Positions 38,026 through 47,278 of a DNA stretch of 64,000 nt are shown here, one piece after another. Origin of the DNA: Halobacterium noricense (GTDB lineage: Archaea > Halobacteriota > Halobacteria > Halobacteriales > Halobacteriaceae); contig NZ_CP089468.1 of NCBI RefSeq assembly GCF_021233435.1, forward strand, positions 868,001 to 932,000, written 5' to 3'. The position numbers were made by a program, and so were the translations under genes. Within the stretch, counting starts at the first letter, position 1; each line of letters begins with the position of its first letter. The notes below the pieces were generated by a model that ran no database searches, had not been told where the DNA came from, and was given only the letters and a program-made list of their open reading frames with translations.

Positions 38026-39210
38026 ATGGACCACCGCCCGGCGCTCCGCGACCACCCGGTCGTGGTCGCCAGCATCCTCGGTACGGCCGTCGCATCGGGC
38101 GCGTACGAAATCGTCCCCGCGAGCACGACCCCGGTGTTGTCCGCGCAGCTCGGCGCGAGCGCCGCGGAAGTGAACTGGCTCGTCAGCGTCATGCTCGGCG
38201 TCGCCGTCGTCGCCAGCCTCCCCGCGGGGGCCGTCGTCGACCGGTTCGGCGCGCCACGTAGTTTCGCGTTCGCGACCGCCGTGTTTCTCGTCGGCGGCGC
38301 CGCGAGCTGGCAGTTCACCCAGCAGGGAGCCTACTGGCCCGTGCTGTGGTCGCGCGTCGTCGCCGGCCTCGGCTTCGTCCTCCTCTGGAACACCGGCCTC
38401 ACCGTCTTCGGGCAGTTCCGGAACGCCGCGACCGCCACCGGCCTGTTCACCGCCAGCGGCCCAATCGGGTTCGCTGTCGGCCACCTCACGGGCCCGACCA
38501 TCGTCGCCGAGTACGGCGCCGCCTCGGTCTTCCTCGTCTACCCGCTGTTCTTGCTGCCCGCGCTCGCCGGCATCCTCCTCGGCTGGGAGAGCGACCTGTC
38601 GGGCGGCGGCACCGGGAAGATTCCCGCGCTCGGCGACGTGCTCGACGTCGCGCGCAACCGCGCCGTCCTGTTAATCTGCGTGCTCGGGTTCGTCGCGTAC
38701 TCGCTGTACCTCTTCGTCAACAGCTGGGTGCCGACGTACCTCACCAGCGAATTGGGCCTGTCACTCGCACAGAGCGGCGCGCTCACCGCGACGTTCCCGC
38801 TCCTCGGGGCCGGTGCGCGCGCCAGCGGCGGCGTCGTCACCGACCGGCTGTTCGGCGGGCGCGCCCGCCCGGTCGTGCTCGCGTCGCTGGTCGTTTCGGG
38901 TATCACGCTCGTCGGCATCGCGCTCTCCGAGACGTACCTCGTGGTCGCGGCGTTCCTGCTCGTCGGCGGCTACTTCGTGCAGTTGAGCCTCGGCCTCTTC
39001 TACGGCGTCGTGCCGCGCACAGTTTCCGACGACAGCGTCACCACGGCCGTCGCGTTACTCACGAGTCTCGGTCTGTTCGGCGCGTTCAGCGCGCCCCTAA
39101 TCGCTGGCGAGGTGATTCAGGCAACCGGCTCGTACGCCGCCGCGTTCGGCTACGCGCTCGCGCTCACGGTCGTCGGGTTCGCGCTCGCCGTGCCGTACTT
39201 CCACGACTGA
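38026..39210 (+). CDS. Major facilitator superfamily transporter
   Basis: A 394-residue transporter with about twelve hydrophobic segments in two halves separated by the cytoplasmic loop GWESDLSGGGTGKIPALGDV. Motif A of the family is present as GAVVDRFGAPRSF after the second helix. I cannot assign a substrate. Members with this look include anion, sugar-acid and drug exporters. The gene is monocistronic and ends three bases before the convergent HAD hydrolase gene. Confidence 0.85.
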   Translation: MDHRPALRDHPVVVASILGTAVASGAYEIVPASTTPVLSAQLGASAAEVNWLVSVMLGVAVVASLPAGAVVDRFGAPRSFAFATAVFLVGGAASWQFTQQGAYWPVLWSRVVAGLGFVLLWNTGLTVFGQFRNAATATGLFTASGPIGFAVGHLTGPTIVAEYGAASVFLVYPLFLLPALAGILLGWESDLSGGGTGKIPALGDVLDVARNRAVLLICVLGFVAYSLYLFVNSWVPTYLTSELGLSLAQSGALTATFPLLGAGARASGGVVTDRLFGGRARPVVLASLVVSGITLVGIALSETYLVVAAFLLVGGYFVQLSLGLFYGVVPRTVSDDSVTTAVALLTSLGLFGAFSAPLIAGEVIQATGSYAAAFGYALALTVVGFALAVPYFHD

Positions 39211-39213
39211 CCG

Positions 39214-39993
39214 TCAGTCCAGCAGGTCGGGCACGTCCGCCAGCGAGTCACGGACGTAGTCGGGCTGGACGTCGCTGTCCGCGAGGTCGGCGTCGCCGCT
39301 GACACCCGTGCGAACGAGCACCGTCGTCATCCCGGTGCGCTCGCCCATCGCGACATCCGTGTCGAGGCGGTCGCCCACGAGCACGCACTCGTCGCTCGGG
39401 ACGCCGATGCGGTCGGCGGCGAGGCGCGCGGTCGTCGCCGACGGCTTCCCCAAGACTGCGTCGGGCTCCCGGCCCGTGACGCCCGCGACCGCGCGGATGA
39501 TGGCCCCCGACCCGGGCATCCGTCCGTCCTCGGTGGGAATCGTGGTGTCGCGGTCCGTGCCGACGAACGCCGTCTCCTCGCCGAGCGCGTCGAGGGCGGC
39601 CTGCAGGTCGCGGTAGTGAAACTCGCGGTGGTAGCCCGCAACGACCACGTCTGCGGCGTCGGGGTCGTCGGTCAACGGCACGTCGGCGTCTCGCAGTTGG
39701 TCGACGATTGAGGCTTCGGCGATGGGAAACGCGGAGTCGTCGGCGTGGTTCTCGTGGAGGTACGCGACGGTCGCCGCCGTCGACGTGAGAACGTCGTCGG
39801 CGGTTGCGTCGACGCCCAACTCGCGGAGCCGCACCGCGTACTCGCGGGGCGGCACGGTCGGATTGTTCGTCAGGAAGAGCACGCGGTCGAGGCGCTCCCG
39901 TAGCGCGGCCACGGCAGCGGCGGCGCCCGGGAGCAGGGTTTCACCGCGGAGGACGGTGCCGTCGAGGTCCACGACAGCGCCACGAACGTTCAT
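39214..39993 (-). CDS. HAD-IIA family phosphatase (NagD-like)
   Basis: A 259-residue haloacid dehalogenase-type hydrolase. Motif I is VVDLDGTVLRG with nucleophile Asp9 and acid Asp11, motif II is FLTNNPT, the C2-type cap lies between about 75 and 175, motif III is the Lys in GKPSATTA, and motif IV is VGDRLDTDVAMG. Relatives dephosphorylate nucleotides, sugar phosphates or p-nitrophenyl phosphate. A physiological substrate is not evident. It lies 39 bases from the DNA ligase gene in the same direction, so it could share its transcript. Confidence 0.88.
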   Translation of the reverse strand: MNVRGAVVDLDGTVLRGETLLPGAAAAVAALRERLDRVLFLTNNPTVPPREYAVRLRELGVDATADDVLTSTAATVAYLHENHADDSAFPIAEASIVDQLRDADVPLTDDPDAADVVVAGYHREFHYRDLQAALDALGEETAFVGTDRDTTIPTEDGRMPGSGAIIRAVAGVTGREPDAVLGKPSATTARLAADRIGVPSDECVLVGDRLDTDVAMGERTGMTTVLVRTGVSGDADLADSDVQPDYVRDSLADVPDLLD

Positions 39994-40032
39994 ACCGCTC
40001 TTTGGGCGGCTAGCGTGTTTAACGCACCGCCG

Positions 40033-41751
40033 TCAGCCCTGCTGCTCGGCGAGGCGTTCGACGCGCTCGATGGTGTCGGCGTTCTCCGGGGGTTTGTCCT
40101 CGCGGACGGTGACGAACCGCGGGAACCGGAGCGCGTACCCCGACTCGTAGGTCGGCGACGTCTGAATCTCCTCGTAGCCAACCTCGAAGACGACGGCGGG
40201 TTCGAGGTCGACTTCCTGGCCGTCCTCGCTGCGGACGTGTGGCTCCAGGCGGTCCGTGAGGTCCGCGAGTTCCTCGTCGGTGATGCCGGTCGCGACCTTC
40301 CCGATGGTCGCGTACTCGCCGGTCGCCTCGTCGCGCGCGGAGAGCATGAACGTCCCGAGGAACGACGCACGCCGGCCCTCGCCCCACTCCGCGCCCGTCG
40401 CGACCAAGTCCAGCGTCTCCACGTCGGGCTTGCGCTTCAGCCAGTGCTTCCCGCGGTCCCCGGGCGTGTACGCCGCGTCCGGGTCTTTCAGCATGATACC
40501 CTCGTGGCCCGCTTCGAGGGCGCGCTCCTCGAAGGCCGCAATCTCGTCGGCGTCGTCCGTGACCTGAATTTCGGAGACCGCCGAGTCGTCATCAACGACG
40601 TCGCGGAGGCGCTGGTGGCGCTCCCGAAACGGCTCGTCCAGCAGGTCTTCGCCGCCGTCGGACGTCGTCCGACGAGCCCCCGATTTTCCGCCGGACTCGG
40701 GGACACCCGCGTGCAGGCAGTCGAAGGCGTTCAGTTCGACGCGAATCTCGTCGCGCATCTGCTCGACGTCGTGCTTGCGCCGGAAGCGCTTGAGAATCTC
40801 CTGGAACGGCAGCGGGCTCCCGTCGTCGTCGACCGCCACCGCCTCGCCGTCCAGAATCACGGGCGCGTCGACGTGGTCCTCGACGAACTCCACGAGCTCG
40901 GGGAGCGCGTCCGTGACGTCCTCCATGTTCCGCGAGTACAGCGACACCTCCTCGCCGTCCCAGTGGACCTGGACGCGCGCCCCGTCGAACTTCGTCTCCA
41001 CGGCAGCCTCGTCCCACGAGTCGAGGGCGTCGGTGACGGTACCGGCCTGTGCGAGCATCGCCTGCACGGGCCGCCCGACTTCTAGGTGCATCGTGTCGAG
41101 GCCGTCCACGCCCTCGTCGCGGGCGGTGACGGCCACGAGCCCGTAGTCGTTCGACACCTGGAGCGCGCGCTCCGCGGCTTCGACGGGGACGTCGAACGCC
41201 TCCGCGATGGCGTCCCGGACCGCGCCCTCGCCGACGCCGATGCGCATCTCCCCGAGCACGAGGCGCGCGAGGTATCGTGCCTCCTCGCCCGAGCAGTCGT
41301 TGAACAGCCCGAAGAGGAGCGTCACCTTCTCGTCCTGGCTGCCGTCGCCCTCGGCGGCCGCGAGCGCGGTCAAGTCCTCGTACACCTCGGCGACGGTCAG
41401 GTCGTCGTCGCCGCTGTCTGCCGCAAACGCGCCGAGTCCCGCCTGCCCGCCGAGGTCGAGGTTTCCGGCGACTTCGCCGATGTCGCCGGTCTCCGCGAGT
41501 CGGTCCTCGACGTCCTCGACGGCGACGTTCGTCGACGCCGCGCGGGCCAGCGCCTCGTAGCAGAGCCGCGGCCCGATGTCGAGTTTCGTCTCCGAGTGCG
41601 CCGGGAACACCCGCCCCTGGACGAACCGCGCGACCACCGCCAGGTCGTCGCCGGCCTCGCCGAACAGGGCCGCGACCTTCGTGACGACGTCGAGGTCCGC
41701 GTCCGTCGCCTCGATGTCGGCGGCGTGCGCGGCGAACGAACCGAATTCCAT
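40033..41751 (-). CDS. lig: ATP-dependent DNA ligase
   Basis: An archaeal ligase I-type replication and repair ligase of 572 residues. The N-terminal DNA-binding domain covers about 1-230. The adenylated lysine is Lys254 in ETKFDGARVQ, followed by ILDGEAVAVD, EGIMLKDP and the motif V WLKRKPD. A C-terminal OB domain completes the enzyme. The start is ATG at 41751; longer in-frame starts are ignored because a TATA box (GTTTTAAC, 41777-41784) lies 26-33 bases upstream. A polar insert, PESGGKSGARRTTSDGG, lies in the adenylation domain. Confidence 0.95.
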   Translation of the reverse strand: MEFGSFAAHAADIEATDADLDVVTKVAALFGEAGDDLAVVARFVQGRVFPAHSETKLDIGPRLCYEALARAASTNVAVEDVEDRLAETGDIGEVAGNLDLGGQAGLGAFAADSGDDDLTVAEVYEDLTALAAAEGDGSQDEKVTLLFGLFNDCSGEEARYLARLVLGEMRIGVGEGAVRDAIAEAFDVPVEAAERALQVSNDYGLVAVTARDEGVDGLDTMHLEVGRPVQAMLAQAGTVTDALDSWDEAAVETKFDGARVQVHWDGEEVSLYSRNMEDVTDALPELVEFVEDHVDAPVILDGEAVAVDDDGSPLPFQEILKRFRRKHDVEQMRDEIRVELNAFDCLHAGVPESGGKSGARRTTSDGGEDLLDEPFRERHQRLRDVVDDDSAVSEIQVTDDADEIAAFEERALEAGHEGIMLKDPDAAYTPGDRGKHWLKRKPDVETLDLVATGAEWGEGRRASFLGTFMLSARDEATGEYATIGKVATGITDEELADLTDRLEPHVRSEDGQEVDLEPAVVFEVGYEEIQTSPTYESGYALRFPRFVTVREDKPPENADTIERVERLAEQQG

Positions 41752-41845
41752 TACGCTCCGATAGCCAGTTCCCGCAGTTAAAACGCGCGAACTGCACTCA
41801 CCCACCCACCGCGCTTATTAGGCGCGGGGCGACAAGCCCCACGCC
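41752..41845. promoter_or_regulatory. Divergent promoters of DNA ligase and GCS2-like genes
   Basis: Within 94 bases the minus-strand TATA GTTTTAAC (41777-41784) serves lig, and the plus-strand CTTATTAG (about 41813-41820) serves the GCS2-like gene. Both are about 30 bases from their ATG codons. No additional operator is seen. Confidence 0.45.
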
Positions 41846-43375
41846 ATGACAGGCCCGGACCTCGTGGAGCGAGTGCGCGACACCCTGGACGTGGACGCCG
41901 AGGCGTTCCAGCAGCAGGTCCGCGAGGACGCCGAGGTCGTGAAAGCCGAAGTCGCCGCGGGCACGTTCGACAACCCGCAGGCTATCGTCGGCCTCGAATA
42001 CGAGTTCTACGCGGTCAACGACGAGGGGTCGCTGGCGCGCGTGCCGCGGCGCGTCCTGGAGTTCGTCGGCTTCGAGAAGGAACTGGGCCTCCACAACGCG
42101 GAGATGACGACGAGTCCCCAGCCGTTGAACGAGCACGGGCTGCGCGCCCAGGAGATGGAGGTGCGGGCGAACCTCGACGCCGCCGAGGAGCCGATGGACG
42201 CGGAGGGCCTGCACCTCGTCAGCGACGGTATGTGGACGATACCGCCGGAAGGCGAGACCGCCCGCGACTACCTCACGGACAGCGTCTCCCGGGACGGCGT
42301 CGAAATCGCGACGAACATGTCGGCGTCCGCGCGCTACCACGCGATGGCCAACACCGACCAGCCCGCGGGGATGCGCCTCGACGCCCCGCACGTCTCGCTG
42401 GAGGCGGACACCGTGATGCCCGAAGCGCTCATCACGTCCATTCAGCCCCACTACCAGGTGCCACAGGCTGTCGACCTGCCGACGTACTTCCGGTACGCGC
42501 TCCGGTTCGCGGCGCCGCTGCTGGCGCTGTGCGTGAACTCGCCGTTGTTCCCGCCGGACCTCTACGACGACGAGGCCACACCGGAGGAGATTCTCGTCGA
42601 CGGCTGGCAGGAGTCCCGCATCGACGTCTTCGAGACGGTGTTGAACGTCCCCGGCGAACAGCAGAAGGTCCGGTTCCCCGAGGACTTCGAGAGCGTCGCG
42701 GACGCTGTCGACCGGGTCGCCGAAGGCGAGACCATCGTCCCGATGCCGGTGTCGGGGAGCGGGCGCTTCGACGACGAGTTCGCGCACTGGCGGCGCAAGC
42801 ACGGCACGTTCTGGCGGTGGGTGCGTCCGGTGTTCGGCGGCTCCTCGAAGGAGAACGCGAACGCCCGCATCGAATTCCGGCCCATCGCCGGCCAGCCGAC
42901 CGTCCGCGACACCATCGCGGTACAGGCGGCGTTCGCGGGCCTCCTGGAGAACCTCCCGCGGACCGAACATCCGCTGTACGACCTCCACTGGGAGACCGCC
43001 CGCGAGAGCTTCTACGACGCCGCGCGCAACGGCCTTGACGCAGACCTCGCGTGGATAACCAGCGACGGCGACCGCGTCACCGACACCGCGGCCATCTACG
43101 CCGACCTCTTCGAACAGGCCGAAGCCGGCCTGCGGCGGCGTGGCCTCTCGAACGAGCAGGCCGCGAAGTACCTGTGGCCGCTGCGCCAGCGCGCCCGCCA
43201 CGAAATCACGCCCGCGGCGTGGAAGCGCGACCGCGTCCGGAGCGCGCTCTCGGACGGCAACTCCTTCGAGAACGCGGTGTACGCGATGCAGTGCGAGTAC
43301 TTCGAGAAGCAACGCGAGACGCTCCTCGACGGGAATTTCGCGGACTGGCTCGGACGGGGCGACGGCCTCGACTGA
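41846..43375 (+). CDS. Glutamate-cysteine ligase superfamily (GCS2-like) protein
   Basis: A 509-residue protein with features of the glutamate-cysteine ligase/carboxylate-amine ligase fold: GLEYEFYAVND near residue 50, an H-N-A-E-M segment (LHNAEMTTSPQ) near 92, and NARIEFRPIAGQPT near 335. Haloarchaea accumulate gamma-glutamylcysteine, but the characterised GshA is shorter as I recall, so this may be a paralogue with another amine or thiol substrate. Residues beyond about 360 form a long helical extension. The reaction is unproven. Confidence 0.72.
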   Translation: MTGPDLVERVRDTLDVDAEAFQQQVREDAEVVKAEVAAGTFDNPQAIVGLEYEFYAVNDEGSLARVPRRVLEFVGFEKELGLHNAEMTTSPQPLNEHGLRAQEMEVRANLDAAEEPMDAEGLHLVSDGMWTIPPEGETARDYLTDSVSRDGVEIATNMSASARYHAMANTDQPAGMRLDAPHVSLEADTVMPEALITSIQPHYQVPQAVDLPTYFRYALRFAAPLLALCVNSPLFPPDLYDDEATPEEILVDGWQESRIDVFETVLNVPGEQQKVRFPEDFESVADAVDRVAEGETIVPMPVSGSGRFDDEFAHWRRKHGTFWRWVRPVFGGSSKENANARIEFRPIAGQPTVRDTIAVQAAFAGLLENLPRTEHPLYDLHWETARESFYDAARNGLDADLAWITSDGDRVTDTAAIYADLFEQAEAGLRRRGLSNEQAAKYLWPLRQRARHEITPAAWKRDRVRSALSDGNSFENAVYAMQCEYFEKQRETLLDGNFADWLGRGDGLD

Positions 43376-43444
43376 ACGGCGGACGCGCCGCTACGGCCGT
43401 GAGAAAAACGGAGGAGAGGGGGACGAAGGTGGTCGAGGCGGCCG

Positions 43445-44176
43445 TTACAGGACGTCGTCGACGTCCTTGTGGCCGACAATTTCGACGTTCTCGGGCGTAA
43501 TCTTCGTGACGTGGATGCCGTTGCCGGAGGCGGTGTCGCGCTCGCTGGCGGAGTCGATGGCCTGCGCGGCGACGGTGACGGCCTCGTCGGTGGTGAGGTC
43601 GTCGCTGAACTCCTGTTCGAGCACACCGAGCGCGTACGGCATGCCGGAGCCCTGCGCGGTGTAGTTGTCCGAGAGCGAACTCCCGGAGGGGTCGAGGCTG
43701 AAGACGTGGCCGCCCTCGTCGTCGACGCCGCCCAGAATCGGGACGACGCGGAAGAACGGACCGCCGCGGAGGAGGTTCGACGCCATGGTGGCGAGCGCGC
43801 TGACGGACATGTACTCGCCGCGGCGGGCCTCGTAGAGGTTCGCTTCCGCGCGCAGCGAGCGGATGAAGCTCTGCGCGCCGCCGACGGAGCCGGACATCGA
43901 GAGCGCCGCGTTGGGCTGAATCTCTTCGACCTTCTGGACGTCCTTGTTGGAGACGACGCGGCCGCCGAGGCTCGCGCGCATGTCGGAGGCCATCACGACG
44001 CCGTCCTCGGTGGTGAGGCCGACGATGGTGGTGCCGGTCTTGTTGACGTACTCGTCGTCAGCGCCCGAGCGGTCGTTGTCGGGGAGGGAGCCGACTTCCG
44101 GCTCGTAGGGGTTCTGGGTGCCGCCGAACCGTGCCTGGTTCCGGGCGAACTCCGAGCCCTCGTTGCTGTTGAACAT
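43445..44176 (-). CDS. psmB: Proteasome beta subunit
   Basis: The proteolytic subunit of the 20S proteasome, made as a 243-residue precursor. A 48-residue acidic propeptide ends in NKTG, and autocleavage would expose Thr49 (TTIVGLTTEDG) as nucleophile. The catalytic Asp of ASDMRA and Lys of VVSNKDVQK follow. The C-terminal SASERDTASGNG region matches the family. A minus-strand TTTTATCC around 44202-44209 lies about 30 bases before ATG 44176. The alpha subunit is not in the window. Confidence 0.95.
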   Translation of the reverse strand: MFNSNEGSEFARNQARFGGTQNPYEPEVGSLPDNDRSGADDEYVNKTGTTIVGLTTEDGVVMASDMRASLGGRVVSNKDVQKVEEIQPNAALSMSGSVGGAQSFIRSLRAEANLYEARRGEYMSVSALATMASNLLRGGPFFRVVPILGGVDDEGGHVFSLDPSGSSLSDNYTAQGSGMPYALGVLEQEFSDDLTTDEAVTVAAQAIDSASERDTASGNGIHVTKITPENVEIVGHKDVDDVL

Positions 44177-44272
44177 TACCAGACGTTACCAGTCCGGGAC
44201 GGATAAAACCATCTTTTCCGGGGATTCGCGACGCGGGAGAATCAGGCGATAGCGGCCGTCTCCGCCGGGTCT

Positions 44273-44446
44273 TCAGTTCGCAGCGCGGGCCTTGTACGCT
44301 TGCTCGGTGCGCTCGACGAGGCGGCGGACCGGGAGCGTGACGCCGGCGCGGCGAGCGAGTAGCGCGACGGGCAGCAACGCGATGCCCAGAGCGAGGGTGG
44401 ACTGGTACAGCGTGAACAGCGCGAGTCGGGTGGCACGGTCGAACAT
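44273..44446 (-). CDS. Small single-helix membrane protein
   Basis: A 57-residue protein with one long hydrophobic segment (about 7-29, LALFTLYQSTLALGIALLPVALL) and a basic C-terminal tail (RRLVERTEQAYKARAAN). It is not recognised. A strong TATA box on the minus strand at 44475-44482 is about 30 bases before ATG 44446, which is good evidence that it is expressed. It lies 96 bases beyond psmB in the same direction. The 252 bases up to 44698 hold only promoters as far as I can see. Confidence 0.65.
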   Translation of the reverse strand: MFDRATRLALFTLYQSTLALGIALLPVALLARRAGVTLPVRRLVERTEQAYKARAAN

Positions 44447-44474
44447 CGGGATGGTCTCCGCCAAGGCGTATCCG

Positions 44475-44482
44475 TATAAATA
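44475..44482 (-). promoter_or_regulatory. Strong TATA box of the 57-residue membrane protein gene
   Basis: TATTTATA on the minus strand closely matches the archaeal TATA consensus. Its distance of about 30 bases from ATG 44446 predicts a leader of a few bases. Confidence 0.6.
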
Positions 44483-44698
44483 CTTTCCGGACGGGCGCAT
44501 AAGGGTGACCTGGCGCTGTACTGCGATTATCGGCTTGGGCCGTTCGGCCGGGCCGCAGTCCCGCCGCAGCAAGCGCGAATCGTAACCGCGCCGTTGCCAC
44601 CGCGACACCACGCCATAAGTTATGCAGACGTTTCTCGTCACGTCCGCCCGGGACGGCCAAACCACAAAGCACGACATTCCGCGCCCCGTTGAACGAAT

Positions 44699-45067
44699 AT
44701 GAGCAACTACGTCGTTGCGATGGAAGCTGCCTGGCTGGTGCGTGACGTCGAGAACTCCGACGACGCCATCGGCGTCGCCGTGAGTGAAGCCGGCAAACGA
44801 CTGAACGACCAAGACCTCGACTACGTCGAAGTCGAGGCCGGCGTCACCACCTGCCCCGCGTGTGGCGAACCGCTGGACGCCGCGTTCCTCGCGGCGAACA
44901 CCGCGCTCGTCGGGCTCGTCCTCGAACTCACCGTCTTCAACGCGGACAGCGTCGAGCACGCCGAGCGCATCGCGAAGAGCGAAGTCGGCGGCGCCCTCCG
45001 CGACGTCCCCCTCGAAGTCATCGAGGTCGTCGAGGAGGGCGGCGAGGGCGAAGCCGAGGAGCAGTAA
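44699..45067 (+). CDS. UPF0212/DUF555 family protein
   Basis: A 122-residue conserved euryarchaeal protein of unknown function, with the family N-terminus NYVVAMEAAWLVRDVENSDDAIGVAVSEAGKRLN and a zinc-ribbon-like CPACGEPLDAAF near residues 52-55. Only one CxxC pair is present, so metal binding would need a dimer or a partner. The C-terminus is Glu/Gly-rich. It is followed after 41 bases by a CBS-domain regulator with its own TATA box. Confidence 0.85.
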   Translation: MSNYVVAMEAAWLVRDVENSDDAIGVAVSEAGKRLNDQDLDYVEVEAGVTTCPACGEPLDAAFLAANTALVGLVLELTVFNADSVEHAERIAKSEVGGALRDVPLEVIEVVEEGGEGEAEEQ

Positions 45068-45078
45068 CCTCCCGAACC

Positions 45079-45086
45079 TTTATCAA
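45079..45086 (+). promoter_or_regulatory. TATA box of the HTH-CBS regulator
   Basis: TTTATCAA lies 23-30 bases before ATG 45109, which points to a leaderless transcript. It favours that ATG over the out-of-frame ATG at 45105. Confidence 0.55.
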
Positions 45087-45108
45087 TAACTGTCGGTTAT
45101 TCGCATGC

Positions 45109-45648
45109 ATGCGTTTGCCGACGCCGAAGGACCTGCGCGAACGGCGCACCTCCCTCGAGCTCACGCAGAGCGAACTCGCCGAGCGCGCGGGCGTCTCACA
45201 GCCGCTCATCGCCCGCATCGAGGGCGGTGACGTCGACCCCCGCTTGTCGACGCTGCGCCGCATCGTCGAAGCGCTGGACGAAGCCGAGGGCGACGTCGTC
45301 CGCGCGGAAACACTCATGCACGAAGATGTCGTCAGCGTCGCGCCCGACGACGCCGTCAGCCACGCCGTCCAGAAGATGCAGGACGCTGGCTACTCGCAGC
45401 TTGCGGTCATCACGAACGGGGTTCCTGTGGGTTCCATCAGCGACAGCGACGTCGTCCACGCTGGCGAGGACGTCGGCGACCACCCCGTCCGGGACGTGAT
45501 GAGCGAGAGCTTCCCCACCGTCTCCGAGGACGCCACGCTCGACGAGATTTCGAGCCTGCTGGACCACTACAAGGCCGTGATGGTCACGAAGGACGGCGAG
45601 ACCGTCGGCATCATCACGCAGGCCGACGTCGCCGCGCGCATCAGTTAG
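45109..45648 (+). CDS. HTH (XRE-type) regulator with two CBS domains
   Basis: A 179-residue protein. Residues 6-55 form an XRE-type helix-turn-helix (LTQSELAERAGVSQPLIARIEGGDVDPRLSTLRRI). Two CBS motifs follow, at about 65-118 (TLMHEDVVSVAPDDAVSHAVQKM) and 125-179 (VRDVMSESFPTVSEDATLDEI), which in other proteins bind adenine nucleotides. This is a typical archaeal design for energy-state-dependent regulation. Targets are unknown. It converges on purM and their stop codons overlap by four bases. Confidence 0.88.
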   Translation: MRLPTPKDLRERRTSLELTQSELAERAGVSQPLIARIEGGDVDPRLSTLRRIVEALDEAEGDVVRAETLMHEDVVSVAPDDAVSHAVQKMQDAGYSQLAVITNGVPVGSISDSDVVHAGEDVGDHPVRDVMSESFPTVSEDATLDEISSLLDHYKAVMVTKDGETVGIITQADVAARIS

Positions 45649-46631
45649 AGCGACAGCCCGCGAATCTCGACGCTCGACGCGTCGCTCTCCACTACTTCGC
45701 CGATTTTCTTGCCGTCAGTCGCGGCCACGAGCGCGTCGGCGTCCGCCGGGTCGACGGCGACGACGAACCCGGTGCCCATGTTGAACGTGCGGTGCATCTC
45801 CTCGTCGCTGACGTTGCCGGCGTCCTGTACGAACGCGAAGATGTCCTGCGCTGGTAGCGGGTCCGTAACCTCGTAGCGGAACGCGCCCATGCGTTCGAGG
45901 TTCGTCCAGCCGCCACCGGTGACGTGGGCCGCGGCGTGCACGTCGTATTCGTGCAGCGCATCGAGCAAGTAGGTGTAGAGGCGGGTCGGCTCCAGCAGCG
46001 CCTCGCCCACCGTCTCGTAACCGTCGCCGGGAAACGGCTCGTCGAAGCCGCCCGCACGGTCGGCGGCCTCTCGTGCGAGCGTGAGCCCGTTCGAGTGGAT
46101 GCCCGACGACGCGAACCCGACGAGGACGTCGCCTGCTTGTGCTTCTCCGGCGAGCAGGTCGTCGTCGGTCGCGATGCCGGCGACGGTGCCGGCGAGGTCG
46201 AAGTCGTTCACGACCTCCGGCATTACCGCCGTCTCGCCGCCGACGAGCGCGACGCCGGCTTCCTCGGCTCCGGCCGCCAGTCCTTCGCCCAATTCGGCAG
46301 CGCGCGTCTCGTCGGGCACGTCCACCGCGAGGTAGTCCACGAACGCCGCGGGCTCGACGCCCGCCGCGACGAGGTCGTTGACGTTCATCGCGATGCAGTC
46401 GATTCCAACCGTGGAGTAGTCCTCCACCGCGACTGCTACGAGTAGTTTGGTGCCGACGCCGTCGGTCGCGAGCGCGAGGTACTGGTCGCCGAGGTCCACC
46501 AAGCCCGCGTACTTGGTGGTGTCCCCGACCTCGGAGACCGCGCCGACCAGCGCCGCGGTCGCCGCCTCGCTGTCCTCGATGTCCACGCCCGCCTCGGCGT
46601 ACGTGAGTTCGTCGTCGCTCCCGTCGCTCAT
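45645..46631 (-). CDS. purM: Phosphoribosylformylglycinamidine cyclo-ligase (AIR synthetase)
   Basis: The fifth step of purine synthesis: ATP-dependent closure of FGAM to aminoimidazole ribotide. It has 328 residues and the family motifs TYAEAGVDIE at the N-terminus, ATDGVGTKL, NDLVAAGVEP, GGETAVMPEV and ASSGIHSNGL. The C-terminal HVTGGGWTNLERM and FNMGTGFVVAV contain the remaining active-site glycines. The homologous ATPase purL lies 11 kb away. It is a single gene, convergent with the CBS regulator. Confidence 0.95.
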   Translation of the reverse strand: MSDGSDDELTYAEAGVDIEDSEAATAALVGAVSEVGDTTKYAGLVDLGDQYLALATDGVGTKLLVAVAVEDYSTVGIDCIAMNVNDLVAAGVEPAAFVDYLAVDVPDETRAAELGEGLAAGAEEAGVALVGGETAVMPEVVNDFDLAGTVAGIATDDDLLAGEAQAGDVLVGFASSGIHSNGLTLAREAADRAGGFDEPFPGDGYETVGEALLEPTRLYTYLLDALHEYDVHAAAHVTGGGWTNLERMGAFRYEVTDPLPAQDIFAFVQDAGNVSDEEMHRTFNMGTGFVVAVDPADADALVAATDGKKIGEVVESDASSVEIRGLSL

Positions 46632-46684
46632 ACACGAGCGTGCGCATGTCGGGGCGAAAAGCGTGCCGGTCTATGCGCGGATGA

Positions 46685-47278
46685 CTACACTCCGAGGAAC
46701 AACACCAGCGCCGGGCCAATCGTAATCACGGCGGCGGCCGCGTACACCGCCTTGTTCCACTGCAGGACGGTCGCGCCGTCCAGCGGGCCGAACGGAATCA
46801 TGTTGAACCCCGCCAGCAGCACGTTGATGAACAGGCCGCGCCACCCGATGTCGGGCGCGACGACGAACACGCCCAGCGAGACGACTGCGAGCGCGACGTT
46901 CGTCAGCGGACCCGCGAGCGCGATGAGGCCGTGTTCGCGGGGCGTGATGCGACCTCTGTGGTGGACCGCGCCCGGTGCCGCGAACAGGAACCCGGCGAGG
47001 CCGCCGGCGACGGCGAGCGCGAGCATCCCGAAGTCAGCGCGGAACTCCGCGTGCTGGCCGAAGTGGACCGCGACGACCTTGTGCGCGAGTTCGTGCAGGA
47101 GGAACGCGACGCCGACCGTCGCGAGGCTCAGCGCGAACTCTTCGAGGAACACCGCGCTCGCCAGCACGTCGGTGATCGTCGTTACGGAGACGGGGACGTA
47201 CAGCAGGCTGAACGCCAGCCCGAGCGCCAGCCACGCGACGAGGAGGTCCCGGAGTTCGCGGCTGCTGAAGTTCACCAT
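46685..47278 (-). CDS. Membrane zinc metalloprotease, M50 (S2P-like) family
   Basis: A 197-residue integral membrane protease. HELAH at 62-66 in the second or third helix supplies the zinc ligands and the catalytic Glu, and NMIPFGPLDG at 159-168 supplies the third ligand, as in site-2 proteases. About five hydrophobic segments are present and there is no PDZ domain, so it is a minimal form. Such enzymes cut transmembrane substrates. It starts seven bases inside the end of the TraB-domain gene, so the two are co-translated. Its substrate is unknown. Confidence 0.87.
   Translation of the reverse strand: MVNFSSRELRDLLVAWLALGLAFSLLYVPVSVTTITDVLASAVFLEEFALSLATVGVAFLLHELAHKVVAVHFGQHAEFRADFGMLALAVAGGLAGFLFAAPGAVHHRGRITPREHGLIALAGPLTNVALAVVSLGVFVVAPDIGWRGLFINVLLAGFNMIPFGPLDGATVLQWNKAVYAAAAVITIGPALVLFLGV

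Noticed and set aside
41846-43375. Calling this gene gshA outright
   Set aside because: The protein is clearly longer than the GshA I recall from Halobacterium and has an extra helical region, so only the superfamily is supported.
44447-44698. A small RNA or extra gene in the 252-base gap
   Set aside because: Short GC-rich hairpins and a 97-codon frame exist, but composition and promoters give no support beyond the two flanking genes.
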